From CAWACP01 sp963832965 (GTDB lineage Bacteria; Acidobacteriota; Terriglobia; Bryobacterales; Bryobacteraceae): a stretch of DNA of 64,000 bases. The translations under genes were made by a program, and so were the position numbers. Under the pieces are notes generated by a model. That model was given only the letters and a program-made list of their open reading frames with translations. It did not search any database and was not told the DNA's origin. The stretch covers positions 1,302,001 to 1,366,000 of the forward strand of contig CAWHVW010000002.1 in the NCBI GenBank assembly GCA_963832965.1. The letters run 5' to 3'. Numbering within the stretch: the stretch's first letter is position 1; each line of letters starts with the position of its first letter. Positions 25,707 to 35,400 of this stretch are shown here, piece by piece.

Positions 25707-27449
25707 TTATGTCAGAGTAGCAGTTCGGCGCAGGAATCGGTTGGCCCGCGCAACGTCACGGAGGATCTGCGCTTTCAGCGCTTCGGCGCTCTCGAACTTC
25801 CGTTCCTCGCGCAGCCGGTACAGGAACTCCACGCGAATGCGCGCGGGGGTGCACCCGTCGAAGGGGGAGAGCAGGAATGTTTCTATGGTGAGGCGCTCGC
25901 CGCCGAAAGTGGGCCGGAAGCCAACATTGGTCACCGATCCCCAGCGCCGCCCGACGTCGAGGTCGAGCGTGCGCGTCACGTATACTCCGCCCAGCGGCAC
26001 AAGGCCGGTCTGCCCGGAAAGATTCAGCGTGGGGACGGTTTGCCGCGATCCGACGCCCTCGCCGGGCACCACGTTGCCGTCGAGCGCGAACGGGCGTTCC
26101 AGCATGCGCCAGGCGTTCATCACATCCCCGTGCGCGACCAGCTTGCGGACTTCCGTGCTGCAAACGACGCGCCCGCGGCAGTGCACCTCCGGACAGATTT
26201 CCACCTCGAACCCGTAGCGTTGTCCGAGCTCGCGCAACATGGCCGTGTTGCCGGCGGCTTTTCGCCCAAACCGAAAGTTATGACCCACCAGCAGGGCGCG
26301 AGCCCCCAAACGCTCCGTCACCACTTCCCGGATGAACTGTTCGGGCGAAAGCCCGGCCACGGCGGCGGTGAAGGGCAACACCAGCACTTCATCCAGACCC
26401 GCCTGTTGCATGAGCTGGCAACGCCGCTCGATGCCGGTGAGAAGCTGCGGCGTTTTCTCCGGCGCAACCACGGCGGCGGGATGAGGGTGGAAAGTCAGAG
26501 CTGCCGCGCGCCAGCCGCGCTCCTGCGCCAGATCGGCTACTCGCCGCATGATCGAGCGATGCGCGGCGTGCACTCCATCGAAGTTGCCGATGGTCAGCGC
26601 ACAAGGCCCGAAGTCGCGCGGAACGTCTTCCAGCGCGCGGAAGACACGAAAGACGGCCCTCGGCGCGGAGTCCACCTCGATTACCAGACCGTCGTAGGCG
26701 AGATGCACATTCGGCGGCAAGGCAGCTTCGGTCGCCTGATGTGGCAGATCGTGACAGATGTGGGTGAAAAACGCGCGGCGCGGTTTCAGTTCATCCACGG
26801 TGCGCAGCGAGTGCTCCACCGTGGAGTGCGTGGGATGTGGCCGGTGGCGCAGGGCATCGAGGAAAAGCACGTCCAGATTGCGGAGTTTCTCCATGCTCTC
26901 TGGCGGAATGCCGCTATGGTCGGTGAGATAAGCGGCGGACCCGAAGCGGAACCCATGCACGGTGCCGTGGCCGTGATCCAGCCGGATCGGCTCGAAATCG
27001 AGCCCGCCCAAGCGGATGGGATGCTGATCGTCGAAAACGCAGGTTTCGATCTTCGGGAGGGACGATTGCGTGGGGCCCGTATCGAAAATGTAGCGGAACG
27101 TTCTGCGAATGGTATCGATGGTTGCCGCCGAGCCGTAGACGGGGATGGGCCCGGACCTGCGGAAATTCAGTGGCCGGATGTCGTCCAGGCCCATGATGTG
27201 GTCGGCATGGGCGTGCGTGATGAGAACCGCGTCCAGTTGTTCGATCCCCGCTTTGAGCGCCTGCTGGCGGAAGTCCGGGGTGGTGTCGATGAGCACGGCG
27301 TGGCCGTTCCAGCGAATGAGGACCGAGGGGCGAAGTCGCTTGTCGCGCGGATCGTTTGATGTGCAGACGGCGCAGTGGCAGCCGATGGTGGGGACCCCGA
27401 CGCTGGTGCCGGACCCCAGCACCGTGATGCTGAGCCTGGCATCGGCCAT
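25707..27449 (-). CDS. ribF: fusion of an MBL-fold hydrolase with riboflavin kinase/FAD synthetase RibF
   Basis: One 580-residue frame. Residues 1 to about 260 are a metallo-beta-lactamase-fold hydrolase of the PhnP/YcbX-like group (ITVLGSGTSVGVPTIGC, THAHADHIMGLDDIRPL, LDHGHG, FFTHICHDL). From about 270 on comes a complete RibF: FMN adenylyltransferase part with TIGNFDGVHAAH and GHNFRFGRKAAGN, then a riboflavin kinase part with PGEGVGSRQTVPTLNL. RibF makes FMN and FAD. No stop or ATG separates the halves. The only nearby internal start is a GTG in LVIEVDSAPRAV. Either the fusion is real or two products are made. It overlaps DUF1844 by 1 bp. Confidence 0.85.
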   Translation of the reverse strand: MADARLSITVLGSGTSVGVPTIGCHCAVCTSNDPRDKRLRPSVLIRWNGHAVLIDTTPDFRQQALKAGIEQLDAVLITHAHADHIMGLDDIRPLNFRRSGPIPVYGSAATIDTIRRTFRYIFDTGPTQSSLPKIETCVFDDQHPIRLGGLDFEPIRLDHGHGTVHGFRFGSAAYLTDHSGIPPESMEKLRNLDVLFLDALRHRPHPTHSTVEHSLRTVDELKPRRAFFTHICHDLPHQATEAALPPNVHLAYDGLVIEVDSAPRAVFRVFRALEDVPRDFGPCALTIGNFDGVHAAHRSIMRRVADLAQERGWRAAALTFHPHPAAVVAPEKTPQLLTGIERRCQLMQQAGLDEVLVLPFTAAVAGLSPEQFIREVVTERLGARALLVGHNFRFGRKAAGNTAMLRELGQRYGFEVEICPEVHCRGRVVCSTEVRKLVAHGDVMNAWRMLERPFALDGNVVPGEGVGSRQTVPTLNLSGQTGLVPLGGVYVTRTLDLDVGRRWGSVTNVGFRPTFGGERLTIETFLLSPFDGCTPARIRVEFLYRLREERKFESAEALKAQILRDVARANRFLRRTATLT

Positions 27450-27775
27450 CAGGCGCCGGCCTGCTCCGCGCTGTCTCCAGCGCCCTCGGCGGCAGCGGGC
27501 TTAGGCTGCTGATCGCTCACGTATACGAAGCGGAAGCGCAGTTCGGTGACGGCGTTCTCCAACATGCGGTGCTCCTCGGTGGAGAGGTTGCCTTTCGTCT
27601 TCTCCAGCAGCACGCCGAGCATGTCGATGCTGTGGCGCGCCAGGGGCAGGTTGGGTTCCGGCCGGTCTTTCTCCTCGCCAAAATGCATCAGGCCGAGTTG
27701 CACCTCGGCTTGCATCTTAATCGAAAGCACCAGGAATTCGAAGGATGCGGGTGGCAGAAAATCGATATCGCTCAT
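27449..27775 (-). CDS. DUF1844 domain protein
   Basis: A 108-residue soluble protein. FEFLVLSIKMQAEVQLGLMH and NLPLARHSIDMLGVLLEKTK, then GNLSTEEHRMLENAVTELRF, match the helical DUF1844 family of unknown function found in Acidobacteriota and Deltaproteobacteria-like groups. The tail is Ala/Gly-rich and disordered. Its stop overlaps the start of the MBL-RibF gene (TGATG), so the two are translationally coupled. A TAAAAT 12 bases before the ATG could be the -10 of the operon. Confidence 0.82.
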   Translation of the reverse strand: MSDIDFLPPASFEFLVLSIKMQAEVQLGLMHFGEEKDRPEPNLPLARHSIDMLGVLLEKTKGNLSTEEHRMLENAVTELRFRFVYVSDQQPKPAAAEGAGDSAEQAGA

Positions 27776-27807
27776 CGCCGTGTTTCTATTTTAGCGGAAC
27801 GTGGGAC

Positions 27808-27870
27808 GTGGGGCAGGGCCATGTCCCTGCCTGGTAGTGTTTTCGGCCGCAGGGCACGGCCCTGCCCCAC
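27808..27870. repeat. large inverted repeat, possible terminator
   Basis: GTGGGGCAGGGCC (27808-27820) pairs with GGCCCTGCCCCAC (27858-27870), a perfect 13-bp stem around a 37-base loop. The loop itself holds TCCCTGC and GCAGGGC. It lies between the DUF1501 stop and the DUF1844 start. A partial copy of its outer arm is at 2027-2040. Confidence 0.6.
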
Positions 27871-27874
27871 ATTG

Positions 27875-29233
27875 CTATCCCAGGAAGCCCACATTGGCCG
27901 CCGGGAAATTGGCGAGATTCGGGAACACGTAGCTGAGATCGGCGGTGGCCACGCCGAACCAGGATGCCAGCGTCGCGCCGTATTGATCCAGCGCGGTAGT
28001 GGGAATCCAGCGGCCCGCGGTGCCCGCGTCGTTCGGTCCGCCCAGCGCGAGTTCCGGAAACTGCCCGTACACGTCGCCGCCCTGCACGGCGCCGCCCGCC
28101 ACCATGTGATGGCTGCCCCACGCGTGGTCCGTTCCTCCGTTCGAGTTCCCCTGCATGGTGCGGCTGAAATCGGACTCCGTGAACGTGGTAACGCTGTTCT
28201 CCACTCCCAGCTCCTGGGTGGCCGAGAGGAATGCCGCGAAGGCCGCGTCCAGCTCCGCCAGCAGCGTGTCCTGAGTGTTGAGCTGGCCGCTGTGCGTGTC
28301 GAACCCGCCCAGCGAGCAGAAAAAGATCTGCCGTTTCATGCCCAGCGCGCCGCGCGCCTGAATCACCTGAGCGATCTGCTGGAGTTGCGCTCCGATAGAC
28401 GTCGTCGGGAATACGGTGGTCAGCGCTTTAGAGCCGCTGAGTGCCTGTTGCAACGTGGCCGAATCGCTGAGGCCGTTCTGCATGGTGGTGCTGGCCTGTT
28501 GCACCAGCGCGGCGCCGGTGTCCAGCGTGAGCAGTTGTTGCAGCGCGAGATCGCGCGCCTCGGCGGCGGACGTGTTGCCGAAGCCGGTAAGATTGAGCGG
28601 CGCTCCTGGAATCACCGTCGCGGGCGTGGTGTCTTCGCCCTGGCCGAGCATGGCGTTGCCGGCGACGGAGAGAAAAGCCGGGAATGTGGAGGGTGCATTC
28701 AGCGGCGATATTTTGTCGGCCACGCGGCCGCCCCAGCCGGTGCCGTTCGGTCCGGAGAAAGATGTCTGCCACTGCAACTGCTGATCGGAATGGGAGAACA
28801 GGTTCTCCGGCGTAGCGGTGTTGCCGGCCAGATATTGCGCGCGGGTCAGCGGCTGCAGCAACGTGCCGACATTCGCCACCACCGCGGCCTGGCCACTCCC
28901 GAAAAGCTTCTGCATGTTGGTGAGCTTCGGGTGCAGCCCGAAGGGCCGGTTGCCGGTTTTCGCCGTTACTGGCAGCAGGGCGGAGGAGGCCAATGCCAGG
29001 CTGCCGCGAATTTGCGCGTACGCGTCGTAGGACGAAGTATCCAGCGGAACAATCAGGTTGTTGCCGTCGTTGCCACCGAACAGAAACACGCACACCAGCG
29101 CGCGATAATCCGCGGTGGTTTGCGCGTAGGCATTCATCGCTCCAAAGGTGCGAAACCCGAGCCGGCCCCACGGGCTCAGCGCCATTCCTCCGCCACAGCA
29201 GGCAAGTTGCAGGATCTGTCTTCTGGAAATCAT
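27875..29233 (-). CDS. DUF1501 domain protein, Tat-exported
   Basis: A 452-residue protein. The N-terminus MISRRQILQLACCGGGMALS carries a twin-arginine-type signal. ALVCVFLFGGNDGNNLIVPL, LHPKLTNMQKLF, FFCSLGGFDTHS and DHAWGSHHMVAGGAVQGG are typical of DUF1501, a sulfatase/phosphatase-like fold of unknown substrate. DUF1501 and DUF1800 genes are almost always paired. Here the start lies 1 bp after the DUF1800 stop, so they are co-translated and probably work together in the periplasm or at the surface. Confidence 0.88.
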   Translation of the reverse strand: MISRRQILQLACCGGGMALSPWGRLGFRTFGAMNAYAQTTADYRALVCVFLFGGNDGNNLIVPLDTSSYDAYAQIRGSLALASSALLPVTAKTGNRPFGLHPKLTNMQKLFGSGQAAVVANVGTLLQPLTRAQYLAGNTATPENLFSHSDQQLQWQTSFSGPNGTGWGGRVADKISPLNAPSTFPAFLSVAGNAMLGQGEDTTPATVIPGAPLNLTGFGNTSAAEARDLALQQLLTLDTGAALVQQASTTMQNGLSDSATLQQALSGSKALTTVFPTTSIGAQLQQIAQVIQARGALGMKRQIFFCSLGGFDTHSGQLNTQDTLLAELDAAFAAFLSATQELGVENSVTTFTESDFSRTMQGNSNGGTDHAWGSHHMVAGGAVQGGDVYGQFPELALGGPNDAGTAGRWIPTTALDQYGATLASWFGVATADLSYVFPNLANFPAANVGFLG

Positions 29234-29234
29234 T

Positions 29235-30767
29235 TCAGCGCTCCACCTGGTATTGCGAAGAAGAGGCCGCGAGATAGATCGCGGTCCGGGCTTTCAGAGT
29301 TGCGTTGGGGGCGGCGGCCATGGCGGTGCCGATGGTCGCGCGCATGTCATCGGGCATCTGGCCGTGAAACAGCACCGTCGATAGCTGATCCAGCAAGGCA
29401 TCCGGAGAGGCCGCCAGGGTGATGAACGGGGTCTGGTCAAACTGAACGCCGGTGATGCTGCCATACACCAGCGCGTTCACCAGATCCGCGCGGAGCATGG
29501 CCACCGAAGGCGACTGGATTTGAAACTCCGGCCCCAGCAGCGTCCCACCGGCCACGCGGTATCCGGGCGAAAAGTAATTGAATACGCTGGGCGCGGCGTA
29601 CAGCGGCTGGCTTTCCGCCGCGGTGTAGTACGGAAGACCGTTGACGCTCGCTACCGCTGCGCCGAGCGACCGCAGCACGCCGGCCAGAAACAGGGCTGGT
29701 TCGCGGAGGTGCCCTTCATTGGCCGCCGGTGTCGCTGGCGGATCGCCCGCACGGGCTTCCGGATCCAGCAGAATGGCCCGAATCACCGCCTGCAAATCGC
29801 CGCGCACGCCCGCGCCATTGTTGTCGAAGACGCCCGCTACCCGCTCCACGTATGCGGGACTGGGATTGCTGGTCACCAGGTGCTCAATCAATTGCTGGCA
29901 AATGAATGGGCCCATGTTCGGATGATGGAAGACGATCTGGAGAGCGCCGCTCAGATCCTCCTCGGCGGTCTGGCCGGCCGGCAGGGTCTCGCCATTGAGC
30001 AGTGTTTTGGCGGTTTCGTCGTGTTCGGATTCCGCCGCCACCATGGGCGCGTCCCAATTGGCCGGGTTGTGTTTGTGAGGCGTTGCTCCGGGCAGGGGCG
30101 CGTATGTCCAGCCGGTGAAAGCGAGCGCGAATTCCTGAACCACGCTCGCGTCATAGGTGGGCACCGGCTGCCCGCCGCTCAGCGCCAGCGTGCCGTCCGG
30201 GTTGAGCATCACCGTGCCGATGGTGAACAACTGATTCAGCTCGCGGGCGTAGTTCTCGTCGGCTTCCTGGCCCGCGGGCGGCTTGCCGTTGTCCACCATG
30301 TCGAGATAATGGCCCATGGCCGGACTCACCGACACATCGTGCATCAGGTCGAAATAATTACCGAAGGCGTCGCTCGCGAGCAGCCGCAGATAGGGCGGGA
30401 TGGCCTGCGGCTTCAGCTTCACATTGGAGACCACCCAGATTTCACTGAGCGCGAAGGCCACGCGCTGGCGGAGCTGATCGGGACCCGATAGCGCGTTCAC
30501 GAAGAATTGCTGGCGCACGGTATCCAGGCTGGTGGCGGTGGCGGGCACATCGGGAATTTCCGAGGGCGGCGCGGCGAACTGCTCTTTCAACCAGGCGATG
30601 GGACCGACCTGTTGCAGGTGCGCGACATCGGCCGGCGCGGCCCCCCACGTGGCCTGATCAAGAAATCTGGCGGCCGCACCGGGTGTCATGGGCGGCGAAG
30701 ACTGCGCCCACGACAGCGCGTTGACGCATAGCAGAAACAGGGTCAGGCGAACAGACCGCAAAATCAC
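29235..30767 (-). CDS. DUF1800 domain protein, exported
   Basis: A 510-residue protein with a signal peptide (RLTLFLLCVNALSWAQS), then AARFLDQATWGAAPADVAHL, LRQRVAFALSEIWVVS, NYARELNQLFTIG and FHHPNMGPFICQQLIEHLVT. These match DUF1800, which partners with DUF1501 and has no established role. The start is GTG 30767 with GGAGGAGAT upstream. It is the first gene of a two-gene operon and is divergent from pyrR. Confidence 0.87.
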   Translation of the reverse strand: MILRSVRLTLFLLCVNALSWAQSSPPMTPGAAARFLDQATWGAAPADVAHLQQVGPIAWLKEQFAAPPSEIPDVPATATSLDTVRQQFFVNALSGPDQLRQRVAFALSEIWVVSNVKLKPQAIPPYLRLLASDAFGNYFDLMHDVSVSPAMGHYLDMVDNGKPPAGQEADENYARELNQLFTIGTVMLNPDGTLALSGGQPVPTYDASVVQEFALAFTGWTYAPLPGATPHKHNPANWDAPMVAAESEHDETAKTLLNGETLPAGQTAEEDLSGALQIVFHHPNMGPFICQQLIEHLVTSNPSPAYVERVAGVFDNNGAGVRGDLQAVIRAILLDPEARAGDPPATPAANEGHLREPALFLAGVLRSLGAAVASVNGLPYYTAAESQPLYAAPSVFNYFSPGYRVAGGTLLGPEFQIQSPSVAMLRADLVNALVYGSITGVQFDQTPFITLAASPDALLDQLSTVLFHGQMPDDMRATIGTAMAAAPNATLKARTAIYLAASSSQYQVER

Positions 30768-30902
30768 ATCTCCTCCAGGCGAAAAGCGTGTGCTTCCTCC
30801 CCGAACACCGAATCGGTTGGCGGGTTGCGGTGCTAAGTGTTTTTCCTGGCGCGCGGCGCGTGCCCATCCTCCCCTGTGCTACGCTGGTCGCTTCATACCG
30901 AC

Positions 30903-31457
30903 ATGGCTGCCATACGTGAGAAAGCGCAGTTGATGAGCGCCTCGGAGATCGACCGCACGCTGGTCCGCCTGGCGCACGAGATTCTCGAGAAAACAAGAGA
31001 CCTCAGCAAGCTGGCCTTCATTGGCGTTCGCCGCCGCGGGGTGCCTCTCGCGCAGCGTCTGGCCGCCAAGATTCGCGATCTTGAAGGGCTCGAAGTGCCG
31101 GTCGGCATCCTCGATATCAATCTCTACCGCGACGATCTTTCCACGGTTGGAGACAAGCCCGTCCACAGCGGCACCGAAATCCCCTTTTCCGTCACCGGCC
31201 GGGACATTGTTCTCACCGATGACGTGCTCTACACCGGGCGCACGGTGCGCGCGGCGCTCGATGGCCTGTTCGAGCGCGGCCGTCCCGCGCGCGTGCAACT
31301 GCTGGTGCTCATCGACCGCGGCCACCGCGAACTGCCGGTCTCGGCGCGGTACGTCGGCCGGACCGTGCAGACCTCGGACAGTGAGATCATCGAAGTGAAA
31401 TTCCGCGAGGTGGATAACGCCGAAAAAGTGCTGCTCGTGGAACGCATGCCGGAGTAG
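30903..31457 (+). CDS. pyrR: pyrimidine operon regulator/uracil phosphoribosyltransferase
   Basis: A 184-residue protein of the PRTase type I fold. The PRPP loop is DIVLTDDVLYTGRTVRAALD, with an upstream LAFIGVRRRGVPLAQRL. The tail VKFREVDNAEKVLLVER is PyrR-like. PyrR senses UMP/UTP and in many bacteria controls pyr mRNA by attenuation. I see no recognisable PyrR-binding hairpin in the 135-bp leader region, so the control mode here is open. The open frame extends upstream, but ATG 30903 gives the family N-terminus. It heads pyrR-pyrB-pyrC. Confidence 0.92.
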   Translation: MAAIREKAQLMSASEIDRTLVRLAHEILEKTRDLSKLAFIGVRRRGVPLAQRLAAKIRDLEGLEVPVGILDINLYRDDLSTVGDKPVHSGTEIPFSVTGRDIVLTDDVLYTGRTVRAALDGLFERGRPARVQLLVLIDRGHRELPVSARYVGRTVQTSDSEIIEVKFREVDNAEKVLLVERMPE

Positions 31458-31472
31458 CCGGCGGGAATCCTC

Positions 31473-32387
31473 ATGAACACGGGACTGCTCGGTATCGAAC
31501 CGCTCGACCGGGCCGAGATTCAGGCCATCCTCGACCGCGCGAAGGATTTTCAGCCGATTCAGAATCAGCCTTTCCAGAAGCGCGATGCGTTGCGCGGCCG
31601 CACCGTGGTGAACCTGTTCTTCGAATCTTCCACACGCACGCGCACCAGCTTTGAAATTGCCGCCAAGCGCCTGGGCGCGGATACTATTTCGATCACTGCC
31701 TCGGCTTCCAGCGTCTCCAAGGGCGAGTCCCTGGTGGACACCCTGAACACGCTGGGGGCCATGCGGCCCGACGCCATCATCATGCGGCACTCGGCCTCCG
31801 GAGCGCCGCACTTTCTGGCGCGTTATCTGCCCACGCCGATCATCAACGCCGGCGACGGAACGCACGAGCATCCCACTCAGGCGTTGCTGGATGCGCGCAC
31901 CATCCTCGACCGCCGCGGCGCGCTGGAGGGTCTGCGGGTGGCCATTATCGGCGACATTGCGCACAGCCGCGTGGCCCGCTCCAATATGTACCTGCTCTCG
32001 AAGTTCGGCGCGCACATCGTGCTGTGCGGACCGGCCTCGCTGCTGCCTCGCGAGCTGGAGCACATCACGCCGGGCGTGGAGCTCACCTGGGATATTCGCA
32101 CGGCTATCCGCAACGCCGACGTGATTATGATGTTGCGCGTGCAGCTCGAACGCCAGCATGAGGCGTCCTATCCGGCCAGCGAGTATTTCCAGTTCTACGG
32201 CCTGCGCCTGGAGCATCTGGCGCTGGCCCGGCCGAATGCCATCGTCATGCATCCGGGGCCCATTAATCGCGGACGGGAAATCTCCTCCGAGGTGGCCGAT
32301 TCGCAGAAATCGGTAATCCTGAATCAGGTGGAAAATGGCGTCGCGGTGCGCATGGCCGTGCTCGAAAGGATTCTGGGGGCGAACTGA
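31473..32387 (+). CDS. pyrB: aspartate carbamoyltransferase, catalytic subunit
   Basis: A 304-residue protein with the carbamoyl-phosphate site ESSTRTRTSFEIAAKRLG, the SVSKGES loop, GDGTHEHPTQALLDA and the C-terminal HPGPINRGREI. It makes N-carbamoyl-aspartate, the first committed step of pyrimidine synthesis. It lies 15 bp after pyrR and 3 bp before pyrC. No pyrI regulatory subunit is present, as is usual outside enterobacteria. Confidence 0.95.
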   Translation: MNTGLLGIEPLDRAEIQAILDRAKDFQPIQNQPFQKRDALRGRTVVNLFFESSTRTRTSFEIAAKRLGADTISITASASSVSKGESLVDTLNTLGAMRPDAIIMRHSASGAPHFLARYLPTPIINAGDGTHEHPTQALLDARTILDRRGALEGLRVAIIGDIAHSRVARSNMYLLSKFGAHIVLCGPASLLPRELEHITPGVELTWDIRTAIRNADVIMMLRVQLERQHEASYPASEYFQFYGLRLEHLALARPNAIVMHPGPINRGREISSEVADSQKSVILNQVENGVAVRMAVLERILGAN

Positions 32388-32390
32388 AGC

Positions 32391-33671
<1,281 letters not shown>

Positions 33672-33677
33672 AAGCGC

Positions 33678-34826
33678 ATGCCAGAGACTCTCGCGTGGCG
33701 GAACCCCCGTCTCTCCGGGCGAATCCCTGAACTCGACGGCATCAGAGGATTGGCCATCCTGCTGGTGGTGGTTTTTCACTATTTCGTGCAATCCACGCAG
33801 GTTACGGGCCGGTGGCTGGGGCGTGCTCTGGTTTTGTTCCGTCTGGGGTTTACCGGGGTTGATCTGTTCTTCGTATTGTCGGGGTTCCTGATCGGCGGCA
33901 TCTTGTACGACGCCCGGTTTGCCCGCAATTACTATCCAACGTTCTACGGCCGCCGCTTTTATCGCATCCTGCCGGTGTATTTTGGCTGGCTGGTTCTGTT
34001 CCTGATTGGTCTATATCTGGTCCGGCCCATCGGCGCGCCGTACCTGCACCGGCTTTTTAACAATGATGTGCCCTTCTGGTCTTATCCACTGTTTCTACAG
34101 AATTTCTTTACGGCGTTTGATCGACGATGGGGGCCGGAATGGCTCTCAGCGACATGGTCTCTGGCGGTAGAGGAGCAGTTTTATCTCCTGTTACCCTTCG
34201 CCATTCGAGTGCTCCGTGGCGGGGGAATTACTCGCATAACGATTGGCGCAATCCTGCTCGCGCCCGTGGTCAGGATGGTGCTTGTCGCGTCAGGGAACAG
34301 CGCTTACGGGCCGTACGTTCTTCTGCCGTGCCGGGCGGACGCGCTCGGATTCGGGCTCCTCCTGGCGCTGGCATGCCGCAGCGAAAAGACATGGGAGTGG
34401 TTTGGGAGTCACCGCAAGCACGTCTTCGCGGTTTTTCTGTTGCTCGGACTAGGAGTCGCTTTCATGACCTGGCGCCCGAACGCCACCTTGATGAGCACGA
34501 TCGGCTATTCGTGGATAGGGCTGTTTTACGCCTCGCTTATGCTCCTGGTTCTGGTTCGTCCCGGCAGAATCGAGCAGTTCGTGTTTCGCAGCCCACTGTT
34601 GGTGAGCCTCGGAACCTACTCCTATGCAATTTATGTGATTCACTATGGAATCTTCGGCCTTTGTCACTACGCGCTGCGAAGGGATGCCCCGAGCGTTTAT
34701 GACTGGCCGTCATTAGGCGTCACCTTGCTGGCGCTCGTTCTGACAATCATCTGCGCGGTCATGTCGTGGCGGTTGCTGGAGCATCCTTTAATACGCCGGG
34801 CGCATTCCAGGTATCGCTACGAATGA
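33678..34826 (+). CDS. membrane acyltransferase (acyltransferase family 3, OafA-like)
   Basis: A 382-residue protein with about ten membrane helices. It starts at the family signature ELDGIRGLAILLVVVFHYFV and continues with GVDLFFVLSGFLIGGIL and FYGRRFYRILPVYF, then WSLAVEEQFYLLLP. These enzymes O-acylate sugars of surface polysaccharides or lipids. It begins 6 bp after pyrC, so it may share the pyr transcript, although its role is unrelated. The sequence looks less GC-rich by eye than its neighbours. Confidence 0.85.
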   Translation: MPETLAWRNPRLSGRIPELDGIRGLAILLVVVFHYFVQSTQVTGRWLGRALVLFRLGFTGVDLFFVLSGFLIGGILYDARFARNYYPTFYGRRFYRILPVYFGWLVLFLIGLYLVRPIGAPYLHRLFNNDVPFWSYPLFLQNFFTAFDRRWGPEWLSATWSLAVEEQFYLLLPFAIRVLRGGGITRITIGAILLAPVVRMVLVASGNSAYGPYVLLPCRADALGFGLLLALACRSEKTWEWFGSHRKHVFAVFLLLGLGVAFMTWRPNATLMSTIGYSWIGLFYASLMLLVLVRPGRIEQFVFRSPLLVSLGTYSYAIYVIHYGIFGLCHYALRRDAPSVYDWPSLGVTLLALVLTIICAVMSWRLLEHPLIRRAHSRYRYE

Positions 34827-35345
34827 TCAGGGCGTGGTCACCTGCAGGTTGTTGGTCACGCTGAAAACTCCCGGGACCCCGTTCGCGCGAACGCCTGCCA
34901 TATTCTTGTCGGCTTCCGAATCCACCACACCCTCCAGGCTGACGTGGCCGCCTTTGACGATAATGCGAATCGGCCTGGTGGTCCCCATGGCATATCTCTC
35001 CAGCGCGGGAAAACCATAAATTGCGCGATACAGTTGAATACGAGTCTGGTCGTCCATCGGAGAAGGCGGCAGCACCTCGATCTGGTCGTCCACCGACTGC
35101 ACACCCTCAATGCTTTTGACGGCGTTCTGGGCGTCGCTCTTCACCACTGGTTTCGTGACCTGTCCGAGCAGGGTCACGTTGTACCCGTCCACTCTGAACG
35201 CAATGAAATCGAATACGCTGACGTACGGAAGCATGGCCAGTTCGTGGCGCACCTCGCGAACGACATAACTCTCCGGCTTTGGGGCCGGCTGGGCGAACGC
35301 GGCCGCCGCTAACGCAAGGCAAACGACAGTTTTTCCGGGTGTCAC
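34827..35345 (-). CDS. exported protein with two BON domains
   Basis: A 172-residue protein with a signal peptide (GKTVVCLALAAAAFAQPAP). Two BON-type repeats follow, each with a VDGYNVTLLGQVTKPVVKSD or GGHVSLEGVVDSEADKNMAG core. BON domains bind phospholipid or the cell envelope and occur in OsmY-like periplasmic proteins. The start is GTG 35345, with AGGTGA 6 bases upstream. It abuts the convergent acyltransferase gene. Confidence 0.82.
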   Translation of the reverse strand: MTPGKTVVCLALAAAAFAQPAPKPESYVVREVRHELAMLPYVSVFDFIAFRVDGYNVTLLGQVTKPVVKSDAQNAVKSIEGVQSVDDQIEVLPPSPMDDQTRIQLYRAIYGFPALERYAMGTTRPIRIIVKGGHVSLEGVVDSEADKNMAGVRANGVPGVFSVTNNLQVTTP

Positions 35346-35400
35346 AAGGTCACCTCACCCTATGGAAGCCGCGGGCGTGCCGGTTGTTTCGTCCCGGCAG

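Noticed and set aside
25287..27359. 690-residue open frame antisense to the MBL-RibF fusion
   Set aside because: The opposite strand carries complete catalytic motifs; this frame is low-complexity.
30768..30902. PyrR-type attenuator before pyrR
   Set aside because: No binding-loop sequence or terminator/antiterminator pair could be recognised.
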